DNA of 64,000 nt from Homarus americanus. Taxonomy: Eukaryota; Arthropoda; Malacostraca; Decapoda; Nephropidae. The notes under the pieces were generated by a model. That model saw nothing but the letters and a program-made list of their open reading frames with translations, did no database searches and was not told the DNA's origin. Below, in pieces: positions 1 to 11,295 of the stretch (position 1 is its first letter; every line of letters starts with the position of its first letter). A program made the translations under genes and the position numbers. The stretch lies in assembly GCF_018991925.1 (NCBI RefSeq), contig NW_024726235.1:3845162-3909161 (forward strand). The letters run 5' to 3'.

Positions 1-53
1 CAGTCACAGAAGAGGAGGGAGCAGCCAATAGTCAATCTAGAGGACTCGTCGTA

Positions 54-448
54 GGTACAGTCAACAGTTACTGAAGGCCGGGGAGGAGGTACAGTCAACA
101 GTTACTGAAGGCCGGGGAGGAGGTACAGTCACCAATTACTGAAGGCCGGGGAGGAGGTACAGTCAACAGTTACTGAAGGCCGGGGAGGAGGTACAGTCAA
201 CAGTTACTTTGTGCTGCCGGGGAGGAGGTGGCAGCCACAGCTGCTGAAGGCCGGGGAGGAGGTACAGCCAACAGTTACTGAAGGCCGGGGAGGAGGCACA
301 GTCAACAGTTACTGAAGGCCGGGGAGGAGGTACAGTCAACACAGTTACTCTAGGCCGGGGAGGAGGTACAGTCAACAGTTACTCTAGGCCGGGGAGGAGG
401 TACAGTCAACAGTTACTCTAGGCCGGGGAGGAGGTACAGTCAACAGTG
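54..448. repeat. 34-bp GC-rich minisatellite
   Basis: About eleven near-identical units with core GGCCGGGGAGGAGGTACAGT follow one another with a period of about 34 bases. One unit near 205-250 is altered (GTGCTGCCGGGG...). Stop-free frames through it simply reflect the repeat; I see no gene. Confidence 0.95.
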
Positions 449-862
449 AAGGGTGTGGCGTCAAGTGTTGGTTCACCATCAACGTGAGTGTGGTGACCTG
501 GCTGCCCGCTTAGTAAACAAACTGTTATAGTCACTCCTATAGTAATAAAGCGATGATATAATCTTTAAAAGTATGTAAAATTATATATTTCTTTTCTAGT
601 ATTTGGATCAATTTAATGTGATATAAACTTTATTAGTGTTAGAAAATATTCGTGAAAATTCTAAAATACGGTGTTTCTGATTAATTTTGTTTTTTTAAGT
701 TTAAAGTAGTGTTATTTTTTCTTAACTGTAAAACCTTAGGGAAAAAAGAGTTGTTAGTTGACTTAATTACGTGAGAGCCAACCACTTGTAGCGTCCTCAG
801 CAACCATTACAATACATATAAATACGTTGTCTACTGGTTGTTAGGTGAGACGCAACTAAGCA

Positions 863-866
<4 letters not shown>
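449..866. other. AT-rich unique DNA
   Basis: After the minisatellite the composition turns sharply AT-rich. I see no convincing ORF, RNA gene or repeat in this stretch. Confidence 0.6.

Positions 867-903
<37 letters not shown>
867..903. repeat. (CT)n microsatellite
   Basis: An uninterrupted CT dinucleotide run of about 18 copies. Confidence 0.97.
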
Positions 904-904
<1 letters not shown>

Positions 905-926
905 CACAGGTAAAGGTGTAGAATAA

Positions 927-1460
927 GGGCGACGCATTATTACCTTGAATTTTATGACGGGATCTGTACTGATACGTTCGTTTAAATGCATAGAATACAA
1001 ATCAGGTGGAGGGGATAATAATGGGGATACTGGTGGAACGACAGAGTGCAGCTGTTTATCATCGGTTTTAGAGCTAACAGGACAAAACAATATCTGACAG
1101 TACAAAAAAAATAACCAATTAAACGTAATATAGATAAAGAATACACTAAAAGATCACTATGATTGGTTAGTTTAGAAAAATAAATTATTATCTGTATGCT
1201 AGATTACATAATAAAAATTAAATTAATTTTGTTCTTTCGTCTGCTATCGAAAATTTTGCATAATAAGTTAGTCTCGTTGTCTCTGGCTCGGTTGTAAATA
1301 AACATGAAGCACCTTCTCCTTTGTCAGAATATCTTAAGAAAAATTTCCGTAACGTCACATTCATCTTATCTTTCTCCCTCACTTGATTTACATTCTATGC
1401 ATATAAACGAACATAATCATGAAGAATTCGTTAGAAATTTCCAAGTAATAATGGGACGTC
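927..1460. repeat. Diverged inverted repeat, two facing copies
   Basis: The reverse complement of 927-1014 aligns without indels to 1375-1460 at roughly 70% identity; shared blocks include ATTCTATGCAT, AAACGAAC and AGTAATAATG/GGTAATAATG. Translated in the corresponding frame, the copies share DLYSMHLNER / DLHSMHINEH and KFKVIMRR / NFQVIMGR. The arms are separated by about 360 bases of AT-rich DNA. This could be two oppositely oriented copies of an old dispersed repeat, or the arms of one foldback element. I do not recognise the peptide. Confidence 0.65.
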
Positions 1461-2504
1461 TGCGTTTTACTTATTTTACCACTGTTGTCTCATGTGAGGG
1501 AAACGCAGGAGCGAGACTGTGAATTACTTATTAGTACTTGTTTCTGTGTTTAATGTTTACTGATGATAAACGCTTAGATCAACCCAGAGTGGTAGAAAAA
1601 ATACTGAAAAAACAGTCACTCAACACACCAATAGTACTGTATATCCGTAAAGACGCCGACAGAAACTTCCAATTAGTAATGTGAGGTCCCATTTTTCTTT
1701 CACCTTTACCACCATACAATAAAAATCAATAAAGTGCAATTTATTATTCCCGGACATCAATAAAGGCCGAAAACTGTTCAATTTATATTCAAATAACAAG
1801 AGCTGGGGGTGTCGATCCGCAACCACAGAAAACTAATTTACTTTCAGCCAGAACTATAGTAAAATTGACCACCTGCCGACCCAGGCAACAATGGTTATAT
1901 ACTGTACATATAATATATAAACGAACAGAACCACTGAACCATTAATTTTTGTATACAATATAACTAACCAAATTAAACCTATCCAGCAGCACCGTAGGTT
2001 TATAAGGGTGAGTTAGGCTTGATCACATACTTTCAATATAAAACAAGACAGTTGGTACAGTTTAGCTCTCCGGCTCATGGTACTTTTCTAACATTAGCCG
2101 TCTTCCCCCGGGCGCTGTTGCCTTAAGTCCTGCGGAGGGTACATACAGTTGTAGCCTCTTAACAAGATTTCTCTGCTTGCTTAGCCCACAGTCTTTACAG
2201 TTGTGTTTTAAGTCGACTACTCTTCCCCCAGAAAGTTCTTACTAATAACTTCATTTTGATTTATTTGTTCGTGTATAGAGAACTCCTTGTGTACTCTTCC
2301 CTCGTTATCAGTTTTACTTTGTGAGTTCTCTTAGGGGGATTTTCTTATGTACCTAGAATTTTATGCGAGTCGGATTTTACTCAGAAACCTTAGTGGGTCG
2401 CGTACCTACTGAACGTAATATACACCATACCTAGCACAAAGTAATACAACCTTTTAAGACGTAATTAACTACAGTACATTACAATATCATTCTGTGGGCA
2501 TTGC
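1461..2504. other. AT-rich unique DNA
   Basis: Mostly non-repetitive AT-rich sequence. Short ORFs exist on both strands (for example 1620-1826 minus), but none shows recognisable domains or supporting splice or promoter signals. Confidence 0.5.
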
Positions 2505-2529
2505 AATAAATAAATAAATAAATAAATAA
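2505..2529. repeat. (AATA)n microsatellite
   Basis: Six tandem AATA/TAAA tetranucleotides. Confidence 0.9.
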
Positions 2530-2614
2530 TATATGATTATCTGAACATTCACAGCACTGGCACATTATTTTAATTCCTGGTGTTGACTTGTTAATTTGAA
2601 GGGACGGCAGTGGT

Positions 2615-2735
2615 GGTGTGAGGAGGAGGAGGAGGATGATGGGGAAGGTAGGAGGAGGATGATGGGGAAGGTAGGAGGAGGATGGGAAAGGTAGGAGAGG
2701 AAGGAGGTAGGAAAGGAGGTAGAAGGATGAGTTAG
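2615..2735. repeat. GGA-rich purine tract
   Basis: Repeats of GGAGGAGGATGATGGGGAA and shorter derivatives make one strand almost pure purine. Confidence 0.85.
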
Positions 2736-2879
2736 GTACAGCATCTCTTTAGGGTCGTCAGGTTTATCATCTACCATAAATAGTAACCGAGTTCGCCCGT
2801 ACACAACGCCACGAAAATATTTACTCATCTTAGATATTAATAAATTTAATGGTGACTTTATACGTTACGTTGATTTTTC

Positions 2880-3175
2880 TTTAGACGAGTGTTAACCGAG
2901 TCAGCTGTTTTGTTAGGTGAGTCAGCTGTTTTGTTAGGTGAGGTTAGGTGAGTCAGCTGTTTTGTTAACTGTCGGGGAGTCAGCTGAGTCAAGTGTTGTG
3001 GTACTTGTTTTTGTAGTTTTGAGTCAGGTGCTTTGTTAGCTTTAACCAAATCAGTTATTTAGTTACTTTTGACACATATTGTATTTTATTTCTTGTGACT
3101 CAGCTATATTGTATCCTGTGACTCAGCTATATTGTATCCTGTGAGTCAGCCATTTTGTTAGTTTTCACGGAGCTA
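2880..3175. repeat. Degenerate GAGTCAGCTGTTTTGTTAG minisatellite
   Basis: GTGAGTCAGCTGTTTTGTTA recurs four or five times to 3050. From 3090 a related form, GTGACTCAGCTATATTGTAT, occurs two or three times. Each unit carries a GAGTCAGCTG or GACTCAGCT core. Confidence 0.8.
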
Positions 3176-3291
3176 GTCGTTCCTATCAACCCCAGGCGAC
3201 TCACCCCTCACAGGTTTATCGGCTAACTCTCTCCACCAAGAGATATTCCCAAACTTAAGTATTACCCAAGAACACACCTCCAGTCGTTATG

Positions 3292-3468
3292 AACCCCTTG
3301 AGTACGATGACTTAACCCGTTGAGTACGATGACTTAACCCCTTGAGTACGATGACTTAACCCCTTGAGTACGATGACTTAACCCCTTGAGTACGATGACT
3401 TAACCCCTTGAGTACGATGACTTAACCCCTTGAGTACGATGACTTAACCCCTTGAATACGATAACTTG
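3292..3468 (+). repeat. 22-bp satellite array, family A, locus 1
   Basis: About eight tandem units of CCCTTGAGTACGATGACTTA plus two bases, nearly identical to each other. The same 22-bp family recurs at 30550-30785 and, in the opposite orientation, at 44215-44645. The last unit (ending near 3468) is diverged and abuts a candidate ORF. Confidence 0.95.
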
Positions 3469-3474
3469 GCCTTT

Positions 3475-3813
3475 ATGGAAACGACGACTCACTCTATTTC
3501 GTTCACTAAATACATCATCACTAACGAGTACAACTTTACCATTGATGCTTCTCTTCCTGACATTGAACTCAAAGATCCGTATCTTGTTGTCAGTGTTGGG
3601 AGTGTATTTTCAGGTGTGTGTGTGTGTGTGTGTGTGTGTGTACCTGAAAAACAGAATGGTGTCAACGTTGTGTCCCTGTTGTTAGCTGTTCTTCAAATGT
3701 GTCCGTCACTTTCTCTCTCTTGTTATCGTCCAGACATCAGGAACCTTGACACTCTTGTATCTTCAACAGCGAGTTATAAATATATGTTAAGGAAAATACA
3801 TCTTAATAGCTAG
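3475..3813 (+). CDS. Possible small host gene or exon pair, unknown product (low confidence)
   Basis: From an ATG at 3475, a reading frame stays open to TAG at 3811-3813. The first 46 codons are not low-complexity (it begins METTTHSISF and later reads DASLPDIELKDPYLVV). The frame then runs into a (GT)n tract at 3615, which would encode an implausible Cys-Val repeat. The tract is preceded by TTTTCAG|GTGTGT, a possible donor after 3613, and a pyrimidine-rich stretch ends in CGTCCAG at 3733, a possible acceptor. The interval 3614-3733 is 120 bases, so frame is kept whether or not it is removed. No family is recognised. A chance ORF is a serious alternative. Confidence 0.2.
   Translation: METTTHSISFTKYIITNEYNFTIDASLPDIELKDPYLVVSVGSVFSGVCVCVCVCVPEKQNGVNVVSLLLAVLQMCPSLSLSCYRPDIRNLDTLVSSTASYKYMLRKIHLNS
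3615..3641. repeat. (GT)n microsatellite
   Basis: About 13 uninterrupted GT copies inside the possible intron of the preceding candidate. Confidence 0.95.
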
Positions 3814-4264
3814 AGTTTACACTATTGTTTCGGCAGGATTTCTTGTTCACGCCGACTAACAACAAAAGAAAAACACGATGTCTCAAATGTAGGTCAAGCA
3901 ACTATCTTGTCGCGGTTGGCAGTTGTGGGAACTTATCAGGGGTGGTCGACAGCCATGACGGGGAGCCAACACACACACCTGTATTGTGCTGTCAGTGTAG
4001 GTTACATACTGTTGTTCTCCTGGCCAAGATGCTGCCAGGGATTGTTTAGCGTGGAACTTTACTTTCACCAACCTGACTCAACTTTAATATATCCAAACCG
4101 AACTTAAGCTCAGTTGTTGTTTTTGTGAGAGTATGATAATAAAGCTGAGGATATTGACACCAGTCCACATTTCTATCCGACGGTTAAAGAGAACGTCACA
4201 TCCTAAATACACTTGTAAATAATAGTGTATGTATCATCAGAGCCACCTGTACTGGCTGCCTCGG

Positions 4265-4319
<55 letters not shown>

Positions 4320-4995
4320 AGAATACTGTACTGTGTGGAGGTGCTGGACCAGGTTGTGAGTGTTGTGACCGCCACCTCCTACACATATAATACATCAGCT
4401 ACAACACGACTCACAATATCTCTCAGCGTCGTTGTGTTCCAGATTTATACAAGACTTCATTGTTAATCCTCGATGAAGACCCCAGCGTGTCAGTCGAGTA
4501 CCAGTAGCTTGATCAAAGGTGTACCTCGAACCAGTCAGCAGAGTTGTTGTTCCTCCAGCTACCACATTCTGGAGGTTGACATGAGCACTCTGTCAGTCCT
4601 GCATGTCAGCTCACGTCATCCCTTCTCTGTGACAGTAATTGATTCGTTGTTCAGAACTCTTAAATGACTCTACTTCTAAACGTATCTATAAGTCTCCGCT
4701 CTATTTGTTCTCTTGTAACCAGGATAAAGGCCAACACCGCCCACACCTTCCCAGCCTCCACGAATTTCGCAAACTCTTTGTTTTTCTGGAAATTCTGGAA
4801 CAATGTTATAAATTCTGTTGTTGACAGCACACCTGGTGAGGGTGAGCTAACGACCCGGCGGCCAGGTGTGTGACGTGTGTTGTAAAATGTGTCTCATTTA
4901 TCATGTCGTGTTAATTAATATAAACACGGAATAATACGGTATTCAATTATCTCTTCTAATTCGTTTTACACAGCATCATATTATATTAATAACGG

Positions 4996-5047
<52 letters not shown>

Positions 5048-5336
5048 ACAGAAGTAGTTAAAGGATGTGCATCGGTCAGGGAAAACTGATGACATAATTA
5101 CATGATAGGGGGAAACAGTCGTCACTAATATATATTATTTTAATGTTTAATTAAAATTCAGTATAATGTTTGAATTTCATGAGTAATAATAATTTATTTT
5201 GTAATTTATTTTTATGTCATCATCTGTCAGAGAGGATCCAGAATAATCGCTGCTCTGTAGATCATCGGTGACCTAAGTTGTGTGTCTATTGATTACTGTT
5301 AATGTTCTTGGTGGCTGGCGGGGAGTGTTGTGTGTG
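3814..5336. other. Mostly unique DNA with two (CA)n tracts
   Basis: Besides two perfect CA runs at 4265-4318 (about 27 copies) and 4996-5043 (about 24 copies), I see only non-repetitive sequence and short ORFs with no recognisable domains. Confidence 0.7.
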
Positions 5337-5494
5337 CAGTACAGCACAGTACAGTACTGTATAGTACAGTGCAGCACAGTATAGTACAGTACATCATAGT
5401 ACAGTACTGTACAGCACAGCACAGCGCAGCAGTACAGTACAGTACAGTACTGTACAGCACAGCAGTACAGTACAGTAAAGTACAGTACAGTACA
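5337..5494. repeat. CAGTA/CAGCA pentamer tract
   Basis: Imperfect tandem ACAGT/ACAGC units (GTACAGCACAGTACAGTA...) run for about 160 bases. Open frames on both strands are artefacts of the repeat. Confidence 0.93.
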
Positions 5495-5695
5495 CACTGC
5501 TGGTGGAGGTGCGTTTCCCCTAAGAGACACCGCCACCTCCCTCACAGTAAGGACAGGGGTGCTGTGCCCTGTCTGAAGGCTGACTACAATGTTGTCAGCT
5601 GCTTGGTAACTTTGGTGTCAGAGACTTATCAGCGCTGAATACAGCAGCCTGGCAACGCTAGTAAAAGCAACCTCTCAACTCTCGCAATAGTGGCC

Positions 5696-5810
5696 AGCTA
5701 AGACTGGTGTCAGCGGCCTGGCAACATTGGTGTCAGCGGGTTGGCAACATTGGTGTCAGCGGGTTGGCAACATTGGTGTCAGCGGCCTGGCAACATTGGT
5801 GTCAGCGGCC
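5696..5810. repeat. 23-bp minisatellite
   Basis: Five tandem units of TGGTGTCAGCGGGTTGGCAA plus three bases; alternate units carry CC in place of GT. Confidence 0.93.
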
Positions 5811-5904
5811 GCTGTTTGTCTCCGCTTCCGCCAGTTACAGCAGGATCGAGCGTGAGTTAATTTATGCGCTATAAAAGTGATCATAAATTGTGCCCTGAGC
5901 CACG

Positions 5905-5956
5905 ACAGCCTGTCGCCGCAGCCTGTCGCCGCAGCCTGCCACCGCAGCCTGCCGCC
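5905..5956. repeat. 13-bp repeat CAGCCTGTCGCCG
   Basis: Four tandem copies, the last two reading CAGCCTGCCRCCG. Confidence 0.85.
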
Positions 5957-6896
5957 ATATTTTATGTTACACTTTTCAACGCGTAATACAAACGATGAGT
6001 AAATATGTTACTCACTCACCCTGTAACTTACTCATCTTGCGCCAGATTCTCGAAAATTCGTCCAGTCATCTGCTCTCGTTCCTGGAGATGTAAGAAACGT
6101 GCTTGAGTGTAGCCATTGAGCTAAACAAGAAGATTACGTCCAGAATATTGCCGTAATGACACGTCAACTTTACTTTAGGTCAATACGTTGACTTAGCACA
6201 AGGTAGAGGCAAATGTTAAGGAAAAGTTAATTGTGAGTCTGGAGCTGTTCACTGTTGTGTTAGTTAACTTGTGACCAGCGGAGAGGAGGAGCCCACCAAG
6301 GCCCACGTGTCCCCCCCCCCCCAACACCCAGCTTGTTGTGTGAGCTAAAGTTGTGATGTTATTGTATTATACACACAGAAGTAGCAAGTGTTATTATGGT
6401 TCACTTGACCTTGACAACACCTAAGGAAGTCAACCAGCTGACAGTATCGTTGTTGTTGTCGTTACTGTGTTAAGGTGGTTCAAGTAGCGAGTGTTATTAA
6501 CCATCGTTCACTCAGGCATAATAACTTCAACACACAACCATGTTAAATATCATCAGTGTTTAGTAATATATAAAGTACATCACTTCTCGCGGCATATTTC
6601 TCATAACTAGTTCATTTATGTAGCCATTATTCATATATTTATAACTTGGTATTTTTATTTCACTTTATATCAGGTAATAACACAGGTATACCTTATCATA
6701 CCACCAGTAATATATGTTATACTGTATATATTTTAGTGTACGTTGTTCTTTTTGTTTACTTAAGATATACAAAGTTCAGTAATGAGAGGAAGAAGGAAGT
6801 CTAGGTTAGTCACCCCTTGTTTTATTTACCTTCAGTAATTGGTGGTGTAAAAATATCCCGGAAAGGTACAGTCACGGCAGTTAATGTATAGCGTGT
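5957..6896. other. Unique AT-rich DNA
   Basis: No gene or RNA recognised. It contains a C10 homopolymer at about 6311-6320. Confidence 0.5.
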
Positions 6897-7898
6897 TGTG
6901 TTAAGGTGTGTGCTGTTAGAGGCTGGGGTCTTGAAGCTGTGAGGTGCTGTTAGAGGCTGAGGTCTTGAAGCTGTTAGGTGCTGTTAGAGGCCGGGGTCTT
7001 GAAGCTGTGAGGTGCTGTTGGAGGCTGAGGTCTTGAAGCTGTTAGAGGCCGAGGTCTTGAAGCTGTTAGGTGCTGTTAGAGGCCGGGGTCTTGAAGCTGT
7101 GAGGTGCTGTTAGAGGCCGGGTCTTGAAGCTGTGAGGTGCTGTTAGAGGCTGAGGTCTTGAAGTTGTTAGAGGCCTGGTTCTTGAAGCTGTTAGGTGCTG
7201 TTAGAGGCCTGGGTCTTGAAGCTGTGAGGTGCTGTTAGAGGCTGAGGTCTTGAAGCTGTTAGAGGCCTGGATCTTGAAGCTGTTAGGTGCTGTTAGAAAC
7301 CGGGGTCTTGAAGCTGTTAGGTGCTGTTAGAGGCTGAGGTCTTGAAGCTGTGAGGTGCTGTTAGAGGCTGAGGTGTTGAAGCTGTTAGAGGCTGAGGTCT
7401 TGAAGCTGTTAGGTGCTGTTAGAGGCTGAGGTGTTGAAGCTGTTAGATGCTGTTAGAGGCCGGGGGTCTTGAAGCTGTTAGGTGCTGTTAGAGGCTGAGG
7501 TGTTGAAGCTGTTAGAGGCTGAGGTCTTGAAGCTGTTAGGTGCTGTTAGAGGCCGAGGGTCTTGAAGTTTTGTTAGAGGCCGAGGGTCTTGAAGCTGTTA
7601 GGTGCTGTTAGAGGCTGAGGTCCTGAAGCTGTTAGGTGCTGTTAGAGGCTGAGGTGTTGAAGCTGTTAGATGCTGTTAGAGGCCGGGGTCTTGAAGCTGT
7701 GAGGTGCTGTTAGAGGCTGAGGTGTTGAAGCTGTTAGAGGCTGAGGTCTTGAAGCTGTTAGGTGCTGTTAGAGGCTGAGGTGTTGAAGCTGTTAGGTGCT
7801 GTTAGAGGCTGAGGTGTTGAAGCTGTTAGATGCTGTTAGAGGCCTGGGTCTTGAAGTTATTAGGTGCTGTTAGAGGCTTGGGGTCTTGAAGCTGTCAA
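6897..7898. repeat. 1-kb minisatellite, 34-bp and 24-bp units
   Basis: About 27 units share GAGGTCTTGAAGCTGTTAG. Full units of about 34 bases include a GGTGCTGTTA segment; shorter units of about 24 bases lack it. The two lengths are interspersed, so a higher-order pattern may exist. There are no long open frames. Confidence 0.95.
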
Positions 7899-8119
7899 TG
7901 AAACATTTTTCCAGATCAAAATTAAAGAGAAAATAAATGAAAGAAATTATTACTTTTTTTTACTAAATGTTAGTTATTGTTTCTTCTTATGCCGCTTTTA
8001 TTTGACTTTTGTTTAATGTTTGTTTGGTTGGTTGGTGATAAACTTACTTGTGTTTGCTGGTAGTGTGTTTGTCACTCTGTATGTTGTCCATTTGATTATT
8101 TTGGTATGTTTATTCACCT

Positions 8120-8258
8120 TAAGCTAAGCTAACCTAACCTAACCTGACCTAACATGACCAGACCTAACCTAATGACCCTAACCTTACCTTACCTAACCTA
8201 TCCTAACCTAACCTATCCTAATCTACAGTAATTTAACCTAATGTAACCTAACCTAACC
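8120..8258. repeat. Degenerate CCTAA (telomere-type) tract
   Basis: CCTAACCTAACC with variants (CCTGACC, ACCTTACC, CCTATCC). This is the arthropod telomere pentamer in C-strand orientation, too degenerate and internal to be a chromosome end. It is preceded by TTATTCACCTTAAGC, which weakly resembles the anchor of the TTAGG-core elements. Confidence 0.85.
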
Positions 8259-8394
8259 CTCAGATAGCTACAGTATAGTCAACCAACAGAACCCTCCCCC
8301 CCCAAAAAAAAAAAGAACTACAGTCGTTATGTTCTTATCTACTGTACTTATGCTCGCCACAGAACTCACACCAGCTCTCATTATTATCACCACA

Positions 8395-8576
8395 AAAGTT
8401 TAGCCTCGACGCTGTAAATTATCACAACATTGAAATTCCTCTTGACACACCAAAACTTTTCCTCCCTCCAAGTGAGATAACTACTGCCTTACCCCTTTGT
8501 TCAGTCCCCCACCCCACCCCCCTGCCCCTAATGCAACCTAACTTTTCTACTTTTGCCTCCAACGTTGTTAAAACCC

Positions 8577-8630
<54 letters not shown>

Positions 8631-8935
8631 TCTCCGACGTTGCCAAATCTTCATAATAATAATCTCTGGAATAATGCCATACTATACTTATAGCTATATT
8701 TTCTGCGACTCTGCCAAACCTTTACCCTCGTAATGATAATATATTCTACTCTGTCAAATAATATTCTCTTCGATGTTGCCAAACCAGCCAAATCAAATTG
8801 ACAAACTCTTACAACGTTGCCAAAAACTTCTTCTGAATTGAAATGAATTATCCGGCCCTGTCAGATTTTCTCCAGCGGTGCCAAACTTCGTGTATCCCCT
8901 AGATATTGCCAAGTTTCCCTCACAATCAGATTATA
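8395..8935. repeat. Degenerate GTTGCCAAA repeat region
   Basis: The phrase (C)GACGTTGCCAAAxC recurs in variant form about every 40-70 bases (for example 8560, 8632, 8706, 8770, 8812, 8872, 8905). Members include CGTTGTTAAAACC, CTCTGCCAAACC and GATGTTGCCAAACC. It reads as an old decayed tandem repeat, interrupted by a microsatellite at 8579. Confidence 0.55.
8579..8630. repeat. (AAT)n microsatellite
   Basis: About 17 uninterrupted trinucleotide copies. Confidence 0.97.
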
Positions 8936-9159
8936 GTTGAGAGACAAGCTTGTTACACTAACCTAATACAACCCTGATGGACGGCGGGGTTGGTCCTCCA
9001 CCGAGCCAATTGGGCAGTTAAGGGTGGAGTTGTCCCACTGACCGGGTAGTTAGTGTCTTGGTGGTAATTACCTCGACCCTCCTCGTTAACTGCTTACCCT
9101 CCTGCTTTACTCTGCTCCCCACGCCTGCTATCTCCCATACTCCTTACACCTGGATAAAT

Positions 9160-10258
9160 CATCTCACCGTTTCTCACCATCCTACACCATCCTTCACCAT
9201 CCTACGCCATCCCTCATCATCCTTCACCATCCTACGCCATCCCTCATCATCCTACACCATCCCTCATCATCCTTCAACATCCATCACCATCCTACATCAT
9301 ACCTCACCATCCTTCACCATCCCTCATCATTCTTCACCATCCTACACCAACCTTCACCATCCCTCACCATTCTACACCATACATCACCATCCTTCGCCAT
9401 CCCTCATCATCCTTCACCATCCTACATAATACCTCACCATCCTTCACCATCCTCATCATCCACCCCCTCACATCCTACATCCTCACTATCCTACACTCCT
9501 CATCATCCTCACATCCTATCCCTCACCATCCCTCACCATCCTACACCATCACACCATCATCCATCATCCTTCACCATCTCCATAATTCACCATCCTACAC
9601 CATCCCTCACCATCCCCATCACATCATCCTACACTATCCTTCGCCCCACCATCCCTCACCATCCACACCATCCTCTCACCATCCACTCATCACCATCCTT
9701 CACCATCCCTCCTACCATCCTCATCATCCACATCCTCACTATCCTACACCATCCCTCACATCCTACACTATCCTTCGCCTTCTACCATCCTCCCACCATA
9801 CATCACCGTCCTTCACCATCCCTCACCATCCACCAACCTCATCATCCTACCATCCCTCACCATCCTACCATACATCACCATCCTTCACCATCCTTCTTCA
9901 CCATCCTCATCATCCTCATCATGCATCCTTCATCACATACCCTTCACCATCATCCTTCATCCCTATCCCACCATCCTACACCCTCACCATCCTTCACCAT
10001 CCTCCTATCCTTCACCATCCCCCTCACCATCCCTCACCATCCCTCACCATCTCACATCCCTCATCATCACCATCATGTACCATCACCATCCTACCATCCT
10101 CACATCCTACATCATCCTTCACCATCCTACATCATCCTTCACCATCCCTCACCATCCTTCACCATCCTCCACCATCCCTCATCATCCTCACACCTCATCA
10201 TTCACATCCTTCACCATCCTTCACCATCCCTCCTCATCCTTCACCATCCCTCTGTCGT
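9160..10258. repeat. 1.1-kb CACCATCC-rich minisatellite
   Basis: Variations of CCTTCACCATCCCTCACCAT fill 1.1 kb with a base period near 12 and extreme pyrimidine/CA bias. Long stop-free frames rich in His, Pro and Ser (for example 9921-10409 plus) follow from this composition and are not genes. Confidence 0.95.
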
Positions 10259-10353
10259 TCACTTCCTGACGACTCCACTTGGTGCTGTTTTCTCAGGTGT
10301 CTTGGGGCGCCCACAGAGTGAGCTTAATGTTGACACCTATCACGAATCCACCC

Positions 10354-10590
10354 CGTGTGTGTGTGTGTGTGTGTGTGTCTTTAAGTGTGTGTGTGTGTGT
10401 GTGTTTTAAGTGAGTTCGTGTTTGAGTGTGTGTGTGTGTGTGCTTTAGTTCGTGTTTGAGTGTGTGTGTGTGTATGTGTTTTAAGTGAGTTCGTGTTTGA
10501 GTGTGTGTGTGTGTGTTTTAAGTGAGTTCGTGTTTGAGTGTGTGTGTGTTTTAAGTGAGTTCGTGTCAGAGTGTGTGCGTGTGTGTCAGC
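10354..10590. repeat. (GT)n blocks in a 45-50-bp higher-order repeat
   Basis: GT runs are separated by TTTTAAGTGAGTTCGTGTTT GAG in at least five successive units. The spacer is almost invariant while GT-run length varies. Confidence 0.93.
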
Positions 10591-10689
10591 AGGGACCGAC
10601 AAGAGAACCCTTCACCACTGTCCAGTAATAATGCATTCAACTGTTGTGTTTCTCTCTCATGATGGAAACAGTAATAAGGGTTCTGATAT

Positions 10690-11295
10690 TTCCCTTCGTG
10701 CTGATTGGTTGGCCCTGCAAACTTCTCTCATTTGATTGGTTGGTCTTTCAAACTCCTCTCTTTTGATTGGTTGGTCCCTTAAACTCCTCTCTTCTGATTG
10801 GTTGGTCTTTCAAACTCCTCTCTTTTGATTGGTTGGTCCCTTAAACTCCTCTCTTCTGATTGGTTGGTCTTTCAAACTCCTCTCTTTTGATTGGTTGGTC
10901 CCTTAAACTCCTCTCTTCTGATTGGTTGGTCTTTCAAACTCCTCTCTTTTGATTGGTTAGTCCCTTAAACTCCTCTCTTCTGATTGGTTGGTCTTTCAAA
11001 CTCCTCTCTACTGATTGGTTGGCCTCTCAAACTCCTCTCTTTTGATTGGTTCGTCCCTTAAATTCCTTTCTTCTGATTGGCTGGACTCTCAAACTCCTCT
11101 CTTTTAACTGGTTGGTCCCTGAAACTTCTCTCATCTGATTGGTTGTCCCCTCACTCTCTATTGGTTGGTCCCTGTGCCTTCCTGGTCCCCTCTTAATGCT
11201 TCTCCTCTAATAGATTGTCTTTCTGACTGGCATTGGTTGGTCCCTCTAAGAACTTTATTCTGATTGGTTGGTCTCTATACCACCCGTTATCAGTT
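10690..11295. repeat. CCAAT-box minisatellite, 30/60-bp
   Basis: Units of about 30 bases carry CTCTTTTGATTGGTTGGTC. Two subtypes alternate (…GGTCCCTTAAACTCC and …GGTCTTTCAAACTCC), giving a 60-base higher-order unit over most of the array. Each unit contains GATTGG, the reverse complement of a CCAAT box. Copies become irregular after about 11050. Confidence 0.95.

Noticed and set aside
3292..3468. CRISPR array (also considered at 18705, 20430, 44215 and 45062)
   Set aside because: Units are contiguous tandem repeats with no unique spacers, and the context is eukaryotic.
8120..8258. True telomere or chromosome end
   Set aside because: CCTAA units are degenerate and internal, and unique sequence continues on both sides.
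8320..8342. LINE 3' tail (TTATGTTCTTATC)
   Set aside because: Only 13 bases match the LINE tail and no 3'UTR is present, so a chance match is likely.
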